Notes under the pieces: generated by a model
The model's database searches: none
What the model was told of the DNA's origin: nothing
Seen by the model: the letters and a program-made list of their open reading frames with translations, nothing else
Position numbers and translations under genes: made by a program
Shown here: positions 21,800 through 34,914 of the stretch, piece by piece
How positions within the stretch are numbered: the stretch's first letter is position 1
Layout of the letters: the number at the start of each line of letters is the position of its first letter
Source: Glycine soja
Taxonomy: Eukaryota > Streptophyta > Magnoliopsida > Fabales > Fabaceae
Assembly: GCF_004193775.1 (NCBI RefSeq)
Contig: NC_041021.1
Location: 21,172,632 to 21,236,631, forward strand
Length of the DNA: 64,000 nt
Reading direction: 5' to 3'

Positions 21800-24101
21800 C
21801 TCCAACACATTTTGCCAGTTAATGGCAGCTTGTCTTATGATTTCATCTTTCATTGTGTTGCAAAGCATCTAGGACCACATCCAATGCTAGCTCCATTCTT
21901 GTTTTATTGTCATCCTACCATTTTACAAAACATATGTCATATTATAATCTATAAACTGTTTTTAAATATGATTATAAATATTCATCACCTGAATGTGATA
22001 GTCACTGGACCACTTGCAATCAAGCATCCACTTAGCCACCCATATTCCACAATCATTTCTAGTGCAAAGTTTTTTTATCAGATGAATACTTTCAACCACT
22101 TTCAACCAAAACAGTAGATGAATACTTTCAACCACTTTCAAGCTTAGATTTTTCATTTTTATTTTTTTTGCAAAAACTTATGATCCAAATGCTTGTTGGC
22201 CTACATCATGCAGCACCTCCAAAGTGTAAGTACTAAATTTTGGCTTACTCATAGATTGATAAATCTATAAGGATGAATCCCAAAACATTTGTTCCAGAAA
22301 AATTGCCTGCTAAATTCACAAGTCACATAAAACAAATAACAGAAATCACTAACAATCATTTGAAGGACAATTACCAATTTCTTCACAAAAAAAAATTCTT
22401 AAATCATTTTTTGTTGGATCAGGTCTTGAGTCCAGCTCTATCAATCTCTGATTCACGTTAACTACTAGCAGATACCAATGCAATGCCATATCATTGATTG
22501 ACAAAAAAATCTAAATAAAAATATAATTTGTTAACACACAAATTGAATGAAATGAAAACTTTTGGATTGTTAACACTGAAATAAACCTTTGCCAAGCACG
22601 TTTTGCGGTAGAATCCAAGCACGTTTTCTACAGTTGTTCTACATCCTAGACCGAATGTGCATAGTTATTGTCTATATTTAATATTTAGCAATGTGATCAT
22701 AAAAAAAGTAGATTTGAAAAAGGAATTATTACTGTGGTTGGCAAATACCAAGTTGCACCATGTCCATACATATATCTTTCAAAACTTGTCATCTTACGTA
22801 CAACTAAGTTAATGACCTAAAATTTAATAGAAGGAAAACCTATTAAAAGTGGCATTATTAAAACGGATCCTAATAAGATGGAAGTGAACAAGTGATAGTA
22901 CCTCTTGATCAAGTAATCCATTTGGCATGAGCGTCCTTAGAGTTTGTCTGTTAGCAGATATTGAGTACGCAGTTCTAACAATTTGCTCCTCCCTGTTAAA
23001 TAAGTTTAGTGAGTGTATGTAAAAGAATTTTGTATTGGCTGGATTTTTATTAGAACCAAAGAAATGTGTTGCATATAAGAAAATTTGTTTACCCATCAAT
23101 TGAGTTATCTTTGTTTGCCCCAAACATGTATGGAGCTACCATGGCCTGAATTTCATTGAGTATCATGCCTTGATGAGGGTTGAATGACATTGGAATAAAC
23201 TGCAAAAGATGATGAAACAGTCACATCTCATATTATATCATGTTTATTAGGAAAAGAGTCACATCTCATATTATATCTTAGTTTGGTTTACCATTGGTAT
23301 GTCAACTGTAGTTGTCATGCCATCAAACTTGTTATTGAAGGGTTCCATGTTATAAAAAAAAATTAAACTTTTTCCTGCAATAGTTTGTTCAAACAATATT
23401 TTTTTCTTTTCATTTTTCAGGCTTAATGGATGTCTTTTTTTCAGTTTTGTTGGAGTTTTGGTTTTCCTAGTCCTGGACGTCTTCTTAGTATAAGCATCGG
23501 GGGAAGCTTTGGGAGTTACATTGGTGTAGTGCATATCATGGTGTGAATATCTGGATCAAAATGTTGGCTCCTCAGTGGACTCTGCATACTAAACCGTGTA
23601 GTCAACGTGTTCAAGTCATTCATAATTATGTCCACCGGTGACTGCAAATGCAAAACCTGCTTCCTCAAATCATCCTGGGACATCAGATACATGTTTTTCA
23701 TCAGTCTGATATAATTTTTAGGGTCTGAAATAAATTATATTGCATATGTTTTTGAAACACATTACCTGATTTTCTTCTTTTCCTTCATCTTGTTTTGGAG
23801 ATTTGACAAACTTCTCTTTTGCCTTCGGTGAGGGAATGCTTTCCACAAAGCTATGACTTGTTTTAAAAAATAAGTCAGTAAATATCATGAATCTTGTTGT
23901 AATGAAATATAATTTAAACAATATCAAATTGTCATTAATTAACATGAATCTTGTTGTAATGAAATATAATTTAAACAATATCAAATTGTCATTAATTAAC
24001 CTGGATGGAATTTCAATAAGTTTCTTTATCTTGGGTCCTTTATTCTTGCGAGCAGATTTTTGTATTGGTTGAACTCTGGGAATGAGCTTCTCTGTTTCCA
24101 T
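21800..24101 (-). pseudogene. Ulp1/C48 cysteine-protease-like gene relic
   Basis: Ulp1-type proteases remove SUMO-like tags; plant mobile elements often carry relatives. Reading the minus strand, several exon-like pieces have fitting GT-AG borders: a basic stretch ending near 23293 before a GT; 23199-23093 (MSFNPHQGMILNEIQAMVAP); and 22992-22902 (VRTAYSISANRQTLRTLMPN). The catalytic core follows: LHWYLLVVN near 22486-22460 with the His, LIELDS with the Asp, and RNDCGIWVAKWM with Cys at 22049-22051. The usual Gln five residues before the DCG is Leu here. A 36-base in-frame tandem duplication (22081-22152) repeats KVVESIH before DCG. Frame changes in the upstream pieces suggest a decaying gene. 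It may be a MULE-borne protease or a host-gene copy; the protease family is the firm part. Confidence 0.7.
23887..24000 (+). repeat. Perfect tandem duplication, unit 57 bp
   Basis: 23887-23943 and 23944-24000 appear identical, both starting ATGAATCTTGTTGTAATG. It lies in a probable intron of the Ulp1-like relic; identity implies a recent origin. Confidence 0.9.
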
Positions 24102-24686
24102 CTTGTTAAGATATTTTTCCTTTGCCTTCGAAATATTTCTTACATAATTTCTCTAATAACCTTAAACATATGAACCAATAAGATTAAATACATGAATGGC
24201 CCAAAAGCAAATGGATGGTCATCTACGCATTAATGTCTCTAATTACATAAGAAATTATGATTATTAAAGCACTGATTACGATGTAGAATTACATATGAAA
24301 AAGTTACATTATGGATTGAACAATTATTTTAACCAATTAACCATTGATATAAATATTTAGTAGTCATTTAAGCATTTTTTACCATGGCCATTCATATAAA
24401 TATTCAGTTCAATTAACCATTGAACTGAAACGGAGCTCATTTGTTAAGTACGCTGGCATGGGTTTTTAATTCCCAACATTATAAGAATTTGGATGCTTTT
24501 TGTCGTTGAAGTTTTTAAAATGATTTTTACATCCAATCCAAGCGGTTTGTGCTTGATTTTAGCATAAAATAAGCAACTTTAATGTTAATTTAAAAAATAG
24601 TAAGAACCACATGTTATGTATGATACAAAGTAAAATTATAACTAAATATGATATTTACTATTAAGGATTATGAGATTTAATAATTT

Positions 24687-25395
24687 AATCCTATTAGACC
24701 CAAACCCAAATTGTTTGGGTAGGGCACTATCTATAAAAACTGCATGTGATCATGAACTGATAAGGTTAATACCGTCTTAGTTTATTAGGACTTAATGATT
24801 AAATCCTACTATATATATAAAATTGTTTGGCTAGGGCACTATGAGAATCCCATGTGATAATGAACTGATTAGGTTAGTATTGTCCTAGTTTATTAGGACT
24901 TAATGATTTAATCCTATTAGACACAAATTGTTTGGCTAGAGCACTATGTATGAGAATCCTATGTGATCATGAACTGATAAGGTTAGTACTAACCTAGTTT
25001 AATTTATTAGGACTATGATTTAATCCTACTAGGCCCAAATTGTTTGGCTAGAGCACTATGTATGAAAACTCCATGTGATCATGAACTAATAAGGTTTGTA
25101 CTTTCCTAATTTATTAAGACTTAATGATTTAATCCTACTAGGCCCAAATTGTTTGACTAAAACACTATGTATGAGAATCCCATGTGATCATAAACTGATA
25201 AGGTTATTAGTGTCCTAATTTATTTGGATTTAATGATTTAATCTTACTAGACCCAAATTGTTTGGTTAGGGCACACTATGTATGAGAATCACATGTGATC
25301 ATGAACTGATATTAGTTCTATCCTAATTTATTAGGACTTAATGATATAATTTTACTATATAAAATTGTTTTGCTAGGGAACTATATTATGAGGCC
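24687..25395 (+). repeat. Minisatellite, about 6.5 units of 108-115 bp
   Basis: Units start (AATCCTA-type) at 24687, 24802, 24910, 25022, 25131, 25240 and 25348; the last is partial. Each contains AAATTGTTTGGCTAGGGCAC, CATGTGATCATGAACTGAT and a TCCTAGTTTATTAGGACTTA block. Units are moderately diverged. Confidence 0.9.
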
Positions 25396-25619
25396 CTATT
25401 TTTTTTTATTATGGTCTACTATTATTGTATATATGTGATAGTGCATCATTTAATGTATGGTCTTTTATTTTTTTAATCACTTAATTATCTTAATATTTTA
25501 CAAATCCTACTTAAATGTGAGGTAGTGTGTACAATGCATAAACTTGAAGCATGTTGAGTATGGGTGCATCGTTTGATCTTCAACACGAATGCTGAGTAAT
25601 TAATATCATGCCGATACCT

Positions 25620-25786
25620 AACACCAAATGCATGCATGTTTTCAAAACTTAAATAAATGTGCTAATTAGAAGGATAACCGTTATGACTTAGCAATTAGCT
25701 AACACCAAAATGCATGCATGCATGTTTTCAAAACTTAAATGTACTAATTAGAAGGATAACCCTTTCGAATTACCAATTAGCGTATC
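25620..25786 (+). repeat. Tandem duplication, unit about 81 bp
   Basis: AACACCAAATGCATGCATG and the following TTTTCAAAACTTAAAT, TTAGAAGGATAACC and CAATTAGC blocks occur twice, starting near 25620 and 25701. Confidence 0.75.
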
Positions 25787-26189
25787 TTGTTATTGTGACA
25801 ACAATTAAAGGGACTTTTCTTGAAACGATTATGACATACCAAAACACTTTACCATATATTACAATTTCACCCAGGAACAATCATAAAACTCGCATCCTCC
25901 AAAACTAATAAGTTTGGTCACACAAGATGAATTTTTTTATCAGACTCAGCAATTTTGAAGACCCTGGAAAATTTAAAGCCATCCTTTCCCCAAAGAAGGT
26001 TATTTATGAATCTTCTAATATTTTCAACTCATAAACCAATCTATGAATGTCGCATGTTTTATATCTTGCTTTATGTATTTTGTTTATTGTATGCAGCATC
26101 GGATAATTATTCAATGCAATTTTTACAAGCACTAGATGGGTTGACTTGTTGTTCGAGAGTGCTTGATAGAAGATCCTAAGGGAAACAAA

Positions 26190-26588
26190 CATTCAGTCAC
26201 TCTAACACAGTTGGGTGTGGTGGGATTATTCACATTGAGTCACTCTAATGCAAATTTTTTGGCTTACATATAAGGAGAGATGACACACACCTTACATTAC
26301 TACAACTATATGTTTTGGAGCATATTTTTGGTTCGGAATCCTTTCGCTATCCTTTCACTGAACTCAATTAGATTAACAAATTGTCTTATCAGTGTGGTGG
26401 GGAGATTTTCTCTATAAGGATAGTGCATAGCACACGCTTCAACCCAAACTTTTTCTAAACTCTCCTTTGTTATTATATTTATTTTCTTTTTATTAAGTAT
26501 TGTTGTAAAAATTGTTTGTTTATTGATTATATGTGAAATAATTCCACTGCTATGTTTGTAATTTTGGTTTCCTAATTATTTTTCTAAC
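26190..26588 (+). repeat. Left LTR remnant of a copia-like element
   Basis: It matches the second half of the right LTR (about 29640-29933 plus 31291-31331): CTATATGTTTTGGAG, GGATAGTGCATAGCACAC, TTTTTCTAAACTCTCCTTTG, and the end TTTGGTTTCCTAATTATT..CTAACA at 26588. The first part of the LTR is not recognisable, so this copy is truncated or diverged. Confidence 0.7.
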
Positions 26589-26674
26589 AATCATAAAGAG
26601 AAAAATTATCTTATTCCTTCTATCAATAATACGTCTAGCGTGGATTTACTTGTGAGTAAAACCTTTTCTTTAAA

Positions 26675-26678
<4 letters not shown>

Positions 26679-26728
<50 letters not shown>
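26679..26728. repeat. (AT)n microsatellite
   Basis: About 25 uninterrupted AT units. Confidence 0.95.
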
Positions 26729-26731
<3 letters not shown>

Positions 26732-27001
26732 CATGCTATATTTGTTTAAATATAGGAAGGTACTTTGAGTATCTATGTTAAGTTATATTTGAACGTTGAT
26801 GTTTATTGTGTATGAGTTATAGATGGTGGAATTGTTTACTTGTACACAACACCATCAATAGAATTTTTTGATTTTTTTTTTGTAAATAAAAGTCGTGACA
26901 GTAGTTTATTTGAAATTGACAAAGTTTTTTTAATGTTCTACCAAGCCACTTGTATTCACAAATAGGTATCACGTACCTTTAAAATTTTATATTAATGCAA
27001 T

Positions 27002-27003
<2 letters not shown>

Positions 27004-27068
<65 letters not shown>
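27004..27068. repeat. (AT)n microsatellite
   Basis: About 32 uninterrupted AT units. Confidence 0.95.
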
Positions 27069-27069
<1 letters not shown>

Positions 27070-29297
27070 CTCTATGATGTACAATTATTGTTTATTAATT
27101 AGGATTCACAAAGAATTTACAATTAGAAATATATATGCATTGAGAGTTTACTTGAGACTTATGACTCCTCTATTTTTGGTTACATGAGTTATAATTGATA
27201 TTGATATGTGTTAATGTTTAACTAATGTGATGTTACTTTGTTAGTCTATCACAACTAGTATTCTTCTTTTATAAGTTATAGTATATATGTGTAGTGTCAA
27301 AGTGTTTTTTTCATTGTGTTTCTATTATTAATATGGTGTTCCAGTATTTCATGAATCTCTTTTCATTGGATGCTACATAGTAGTATGCCTATAATTTTAA
27401 TTGCTCTTGATTGGAGTATTAAAAGTAAAAATATTTTAAGTGTGATTATGCACATGATATGTTGAATGTTTCTACTTATAGATAATTTTGGAGGTATCCT
27501 ATGATCTATGCCACTCTTTCAATGTTTTTAATTGTTCTCATGTTATGTTATGCAATTATTATACATGATGAACTAAATTAAATATACATCTTACTATGTC
27601 AAAATTTACAATTTGGAAAAGATGAGTTTTTCTTAGTCTTATATTCATGAATTAAAGTGTATCTGAATATCTTAAAATCCTTGACTATTTTTTATTGATT
27701 GATTAATGATTAGGAAATGGAAACAAGAATGGTCCATTGACTGGCCTTCAGTTTAATGCATGTTATGATGATATCAAGGTTGTGAATTGAGGAATTCTCG
27801 TTTGGTTTGATAAGGACAATTCTTATTCTCAACCTTGGTGACATGAACAACATTTAATTTCTTTTTGTTTTTTCAAACAATTTGGCATTTTTTAATTTAA
27901 TAATATGTTAAATGATACTCTTTATTTTTGAAACTTGAATTATAATATTTCAATCATGTGAACTTACAATTTGATGTGCTCACCAATTCATAAATTATGC
28001 TATGTTCATAAAGTTAAATTGAGTATAGAATTGAAGGTGGTCACTTTATTGATGTATAAATTTTATTATACTTTTTAACATATTGTTTAGTTCTTATATA
28101 CTTATCAATGAGTATAAGCTTATGCTCCCATATATGCTTTCCTTAGATTATTTATCTATGTTAATAGCATGATTGTATTGTTTGTTTTATGTTGCAATGT
28201 GCATATTGAATTATTCATATGCAACCTATTGGAATTCCTAAATAAGAAACTCATGTTGTTCCATATCAATGTGTTATAGTAGTTATAATATTCTCAATGG
28301 CATAGGCACAAGGTCGTGCTATGCATGTATGCATAAAGTTTCTTAACCTATTGCTTATATATTAATAAATGGTTGGCTTAATGACTTCACAGATTCAAAG
28401 CATGATAAAATATGCCATCATATTGATATTTCTATATTATTCGTTGGAAACTCTATTTGGTTCAAAGGAGATTCTTGGTATTGTCATATCTATTAAATGG
28501 GAAAATCACATTCATGGTTTCTATTGCACTAAGGCTGACTCATTGTGGGTGACTCAGTATGTGACAAATTTGATAAAAACTTGTGAATTTACGACTTACA
28601 AAAGAATTGACATGTAAATACATATTTAAGTCATTGAGGAGAATGAGACTAAAGTCCATCAATTAGTCACGATAAGGGACACCCATCTCCTTGTGATTGG
28701 CACTCCCATGAATAGAGCTCAATAGGTAACAATGAAGTTATTTATTGATTAAAGTATACCAAAGTTATTATTTTTGGGGAGTTGTTCCAATTTTCATTCC
28801 TATGACGAAGTGTACTATAAACTGTGGGAATTGTAAGGTTGAGGTATACATATTTAATTTAATGAATAAATCATTTTTAAATACCTATTATTGAATCCAA
28901 CAACAATTGATTAAGGGGGTGATAGTCGTAAATCACTCTTTGAGGGGGTTCACCTAGTGACAGTGGTGGTGGGGCCACCATTGCGAGATATAGGCTAATC
29001 TCTAAATGACACTCACGAAATAAGATACATGTGCAAGGCTATATAACGCACAACCACCAATTAGAACTCAAATGAACACCTACATTGTATTGTGTTGTGT
29101 TCTAAAGCCTTATTAAAGGAGATTTAGTTCAAGAAATTCAAGTCGTTGCATTTTTCCTCAGGTGGCAATTCATATGCACTGGGTATAAAGCTCAAATCCG
29201 GAAGGTTCCTTGTACTAAAAACACAATGTATTATGCTCCATTAAAAATGTTTATATAACATTATTTTATTACTTTATATTTTAAATTAGTGGGAGAC

Positions 29298-31331
29298 TGT
29301 TGGAAAATATTTTCCTATAATTTAAAATTTAAAGTAAATATATTTTCTTTTTCTCAATCTGTTTTTCTAAAGATAAAAACTATTCCATATCTATTTATTC
29401 CTATCTTTTAGAAATTGTGTTTGACTAAGTCTTTAGTCTTTTTATCCATTGGAGGCCTTTGCACTTATTAAGGTTTGTTGTTATGTTTATTACTAGTTTG
29501 TTAGTTGGGATACTTGGGTTGGACATTTGTTGGTTATTATTTTTTGCTTATATATAGCTTCCTCTTACGAAAAAATAAGGAGAACACATAGGCACCCGCA
29601 TACAGTAAAATACTATTTTCCTATTTCTCCTTTTTATAAAATTATATTATATTATATTACTAGAACTATATGTTTTGGAGTGTGGTGTTTTTTAGTTCGG
29701 GATCTTTTTGCTACACTCAATTGGAATAACGGGTTGTTGTATCTTGGGAAAGAAGCGTATGCATATTAGTTGTTCTACCAGTGCAATGGAGTGTTTTCTC
29801 TCTAAGGATAGCGCATAGCGCACTTCAACTCAAGCTTTTTCTAAACTCTCCTTTGTTATTATATTTTTTTTGTATTAAGTATTTTATAAAATTGTTTGTA
29901 TATTGATTATATGTGAAATAATTCCATTGCTATTGTTAATCGTTATTTACGACTAACTTTTGAATTGAAGAGTTACATGAAATTAGCACCTTTCCCCCAA
30001 TTTATGGTTCTTTTTGTAGGAATTGTACATATTTTTATGTTTAGTTTGATTTTACTTAGTAGATACTCCCAATTTTGTGAATTAATGTGAATCAACTTCA
30101 GTTTCAGGCCAAAAGAAGAGAAGGTCTAGCAGCTGGTGTCTTGCTAAGCGAGGCATATGCGCTTAGCGAGTGACATATGCTAAGCGAGGCACTTAGCTCG
30201 CTTAGCGGGTTGGGAAACCCTAGAAGAGAATCAGTCTCAGATGCACGCGCCCAGCTCGCCTAGCGAGTTGTTTGTCCCTTCTCGTGCTGAGCGCGCCCAA
30301 CTCGCTAAGCCAAAATTCACTAACTTGCGCTTAGCGAGAAAATCACGCTAAGCGAGCCTTCAGAATTTGAAACGCCAAGGAGCCTTTAAAGCACTGAAGT
30401 TGGCGTAAAATCAAAGAGGAGTCGAAAAATAGAGCAAGAGAGGAAGCTAGAACATCAAAGCACCAGCCTCCAAGAGAGTTTAGGTTAGAGGAGTGATTTT
30501 AGGGTTCTAGAGGTTGGAGGAGACATCCTCAATCATTTGTAGCTTGTATCTTTCCTCAAAATCTATCATTTATGCTGAAAGTTGCTAACTTATAATGGAA
30601 GGCTAGACCTCTTGTTGGGGAGTTCTGTTGTCCATTTGATGTAACACTCTCTTACTATCTATTTAAAGTTGTTTTTATGTGTTCATTGCTTCTATATGTG
30701 CTTATTTCTTTACATGCTTGTGGCTTGATCACCCATTTGTATGTATAGTTAGGATTTTTACCATTGGAAAGTGCTTTAAAGCCTTAGAACTTGATAGAGC
30801 AGGCTAGAGAACTGTATGTCTGGGGACCGAGTGTAGGGATTTAGTTTTTATTATGTTGTAATCTTAATGCGACTTGTTTAGACTAAGTTTGTTGAGGGGA
30901 TCAAGGATGAGGTTTAAATAGAGTTAGGCTCATTCACTTGAGGGATCTTGGTTTGGGTAGTTTCTCTTCAGCATAAGAATACTAAGACAATGTTAAATAG
31001 AGAAAAATATTTCAAACATCAAAGTAAGTTCAGTAGAACGACCCAATGCCTTTACTTGACTGTTTTACTTTTCAGCTTATAGATATTTTAATTTGTAGTT
31101 AATTAGATTTTTCGACAAAAACCACAAATTAATATTTACTTGCTTTATACAAATGTTTGCCTATTGAACATACATTTTTTGAATGAAACAAGTTCCCTGT
31201 GATTCGATACTTGGTTCTTACCGTTTTATATTACTTGTGTGACTCAGTACACTTGTTGATTAGCATCGCGAATTACTTACGTCGCGAATAGCTATGCTTG
31301 TAATTTTGGTTTCCTATTTATTTTTATAACA
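29298..31331 (+). repeat. Right LTR of the copia-like element, with nested insertion
   Basis: It begins TGTTGGAAAAT directly after a polypurine-like tract (29289-29297) and ends TTTTTATAACA. Without the nested unit at 29934-31290 it is about 670 bp. The second half matches 26190-26588. Confidence 0.65.
29934..31290 (+). mobile_element. Nested insertion, probable solo LTR (1357 bp)
   Basis: The insertion starts TGTTAATCG and ends GTCGCGAATA, flanked on both sides by GCTAT (29929-29933 and 31291-31295). The uninterrupted relative at 26541-26570 has a single GCTAT, which confirms the ends and the 5-bp target duplication. A block near 31195-31255 (CCCTGTGATTCGATACTTGG..GACTCAGTACACTTG) resembles LTR 3' regions of Ty3/gypsy elements. 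It also has repeated GCTTAGCGAG/GCTAAGCG units near 30130-30360. The terminal TA instead of CA is unusual, so the class is not certain. Confidence 0.7.
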
Positions 31332-32399
31332 CCTTTTGGTTGTGTTGTCCATTGTCCAAGAGGTCATCAATGGTGCGACTATGTTGCATTCACAATCACA
31401 TATGATGCGGCCAGTTTCAAGATGAGAGCTAGACGATGCTTCACTTCTTTCCATGGAAGCTATGTCAACCCTAGATTTTAGAGCATTGCCACACGATATA
31501 ATGAACCATTTAATACCAGTTTCTTTCTCTCTTGTCAGGAGAATTGTTCACTTCAATATATATTTAATGCCAATTTAATTTTGATTAAAATTACCCTTAT
31601 TACTCCAGCAAACATCCTTTTCAAAAAATTTGGTAGGGTCAATTAGCAAAAAAGGCAACAAGGGTACAAATGAATAAAATTTGGGTGAAAAAAATGGACT
31701 AAATTTGTTTAGCATATAAAATGGACTAAAAAAATCATGTTTATAAAGGGAGTGTAGAGGTAAATTATTGAGCAGGAAGTAACAAATAATAGATCCATTT
31801 TTATTTCTATCTAATTTTACTTGCCTTTTCTATTTAGACCCTATGTTTATAAGACAGTACCATGAATGATCTTTCATTTCAATTCCACAATATATGCAAA
31901 TTTGAAATTGGACTCTTTTTGCATAGGGAAAGGAATAAACAAAAGTAAACCACAATTGTTACTACAAAACAAATTCAAGTACCCCCACATAGCAGGAAAT
32001 CATTTTCAACCAATAAAAACAAATCCATGAACAAGTACATATAACTTCAATGTTAACACTTTAACCCTTAGAGTTACAACTTCCTCCACTACATCAAGGT
32101 TAACGAGTTTAACCCTTAGAAAAAAAATGCTCTGAAAAACCTGGAAAAAAAAGAAGAAACAGATCATAAATATTACCATCAAACTTTGAAAGTACAACAT
32201 TGGGCAACAAAAGGGAAAATCCACATTACCAATAAAATGACTATCATTTTTTTACCATGATTCATGAACTGCTGAGTAATTCACAATTACCTCCCCCGAA
32301 TTTCATGATTTGCAAGGCAGCATAGCTTATTGCACATAAACACAACATTGACAACTTAAAAATTTTGAAATCATATTAAAGTGAAAAAACTAACCAAAG
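31332..32399. other. Unrecognised region
   Basis: I see no recognisable coding homology, RNA gene or element terminus. A GC-richer portion near 31340-31480 could be a worn coding fragment, but no frame is convincing. Confidence 0.3.
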
Positions 32400-34914
32400 C
32401 CATAGAGATTGCATTTGAGTCTAGTGCATATGGGACATTGGGAAATTGGGGCATTTGTAAGTTTTGATGGAATTGACCGTGATTATATGCTTTAGGAAAC
32501 AATAGGACATGTGGATATTGGAGGATGTGGGGATGGTACTTGGGGATATTGTGGAAATAAGGGATATTGTACTCCATATGCATTATAGTAAGACATCCCT
32601 TGAGAATGTCCAAAATAAGGGAAATGGTTGTTTTGTTGACAGGGTAAAGCATCTTCTTTTGCTACCCTTTCTTTATTTTCAACCCATGAAGGACTAAAAT
32701 TTTTGTTTTCTTTTGGAGATTTTTGAATACAACATTTCTGAAATTGATTCAAAAGATAACATGTTAAATAAAAAAAATTCAAATTAAAATACAAACAACA
32801 CACAATCTTATCCTTTCCAGACAACTGACTTTTCTTTTGTATCCATCATGCGTGTTTGATAAAACAATGTCCCTTCTATGTTTCTACATTAATATTAAAT
32901 TGAAAACATTAATGTATTAATAACAACACAATTTACTTAGAAAATAAACATATTACAGTGTACAATATAAAACACATTACATTATCATCGTGTCCTACAT
33001 TATGCTGGGTGTTAGCCACGTCATTAGTGTTACTAAAATCAACTGATAAAATTTCTTTATCTTGCAAAATAGATTTATCAAAGGCTCAGATCAACAGATG
33101 GAAAAATGTGACCACTCAAAAAAAAGAATTAAAAATGAAAAATATTAGTAAAGCAAAATTAATCTATAGTTGTTCCATTGCCAAGTCTTCCTTTATCAGT
33201 TGTTCCATTGTCAACTCTTTTGCTATCAGTTGTTCCATTGTCAACTCTTTCACTATCATCAAACTTCATGGCATATGAATTATCACCAACAGACTTCATC
33301 AAAGGACACGTGGTACATGTGTGACCAGTGTTTTTACAACTAGACCATTTTTTATTCTTCTTGACATTTTTTCTTCATGAGTCACCTTTTGTCTTGACCA
33401 CATATGGGTCACCTACATCATCTTTAGCACGACCACCCCCATTGTGCATGTTCCCTTGTAGCTACAAAACTTTAGTCAACTTCATAATTTCATTCTTGAC
33501 AAAATTAAAACTCTCAAGTGATTTATCAATAATCTCACATAATTTGTTACAACAAGCAGCTAGAAGCCCAACACGAACAAAACTAGAACTAACAAGGTCA
33601 TTATCCAAATTATCTTATTCATAATAGTAAATAAATTTATTCTCTGCATCCTTAAACCATTGATCACAAATCAAACTTGGAGGAAAGGAATTCACATGGT
33701 TATGTCGCATGACACAAATTATGGGGCAACGAGGAATGCCATTGGACTCAAATATCTTACATTCACATGCAAACTTGGATTCATTATTATCATATATTAC
33801 GTCAATTTTATGATGATGCTCTTGATACTTGTCATCCTTTTACATTACCTTGTCCAAAGCTTTAGTTCTGTGTGTCATATTCAATCCACCAGCATTAACA
33901 ATCTGCACCTTCACTTTGTTAAATATATCTTCGCTATAAAGTCTTGTAGCATGTTCCTTAATATGGGGAAGGGAAGAATCTATCATAGGATTTGTATACA
34001 TTGAATTGAAATTTGAAATCAACTCATTGTACCTATAGTCTCTTAAAGAATGTTAAAAATTATACAACAACTCCACAACTGTAATCTTTCTCTAGATATA
34101 TGTCTTTATCATTGAATTCACACCTTTTCATATAGAGGTTGTTCATAACCCAACAAAAAGCTTTCCACGTAAGTGCGTAGTGGCCCACATACCCTTCTTC
34201 TGCTAGAGTTGGAAAACCCAACTATTCCCTTCAAGCCGGTGTTTAACAACCATTTGATTCTAGAATCACTCAAATCTATCTATTGTAACATTACCATACA
34301 ATGCCTTTTGAAATCATATAAAAAATATGGAATCTTCATATTTTCAAAAGCATTCTTCTACAAATGCCACTGAAAGAGTCTATGTGTTGCATTAGGGAAC
34401 ACTTCCTTGATTGCCTCCCTTATTGCAAGATCTCCATCTATCACAATTGACTTTGGTTGCTTGTTGCACATTACTTCCAAAAATGTATTCAATACCCATT
34501 TATATGCATTAGTAATTTCACCTGCAACTAGCTCACACCCAAAAGTAACAATTTTTGAATGATGGTTTTTTGCTAAAAATATAACCATTGGCTTGTTGTA
34601 CTTATTCTTCTTGTACATATCATCAAACACAACCATGTCCCTAAAACATTGATAATCAATTCTACTATTAACATCAGCCCGAAACAAATTCATCAATTTC
34701 CCATCTTCTGAAATCAAGTATTTTGCATAAAACATTTTATCATTGTTTGCCTTACCAGGTAAATAACTCAAAGAAGCCATTGCATCCCCATCTTTTATTG
34801 TAGACCTCATTCGATGCTCAATGTAGTTGAACAAATCTTTCTTGTTGAATCCCACTCCTGCAAGTCCACCCTTTTGGGTCGCCATGTAACCCATTATTTG
34901 ACATGTTCTAACCC
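32400..34914 (-). pseudogene. FAR1/MuDR-type transposase relic
   Basis: FAR1-family proteins derive from Mutator-like transposases. Reading the minus strand, an exon-like segment opens near 34914 after an AG and reads GVRTCQIMGYMATQKGG. The MULE transposase core follows (34894-34358): FRDMVVFDDMYKKNKYNKPM, FGCELVAGEITNAYKWVL, IVIDGDLAIREAIKEVFP, then FQWHL ending at an in-frame TAG near 34357. The body continues beyond (WLLNTGLKGI; PHIKEHATRLYSEDIFNKV near 33960). A SWIM-like part reads FESNGIPRCPIICVMRH near 33750, and a C-terminal knuckle CKNTGHTCTTCP near 33330 precedes three copies of a D/G-NGTT motif. A Pro/Tyr/His-rich tail may lie at 32740-32400. No N-terminal FAR1 DNA-binding domain was found. 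Stops and frame changes make it a pseudogene. Confidence 0.82.

Larger units (their letters stand above)
26589..29297 (+). mobile_element. Decayed internal region between the copia-like LTRs
   Basis: About 2.7 kb lies between the direct repeats, far shorter than a full copia body, with no readable gag-pol. The segment 28369-28740 looks weakly pol-like (ADSLWVTQYVTNLIKTCEF and a later DTHLLVIGTPMNRAQ) but I cannot assign it. A polypurine-like GTGGGAGAC directly precedes the right LTR, typical of copia elements. Two AT dinucleotide tracts interrupt the region. Confidence 0.5.

Noticed and set aside
24687..25395. CRISPR-like array
   Set aside because: Units are about 110 bp, directly adjoining and diverged throughout, with no repeat-spacer alternation, in a plant genome.
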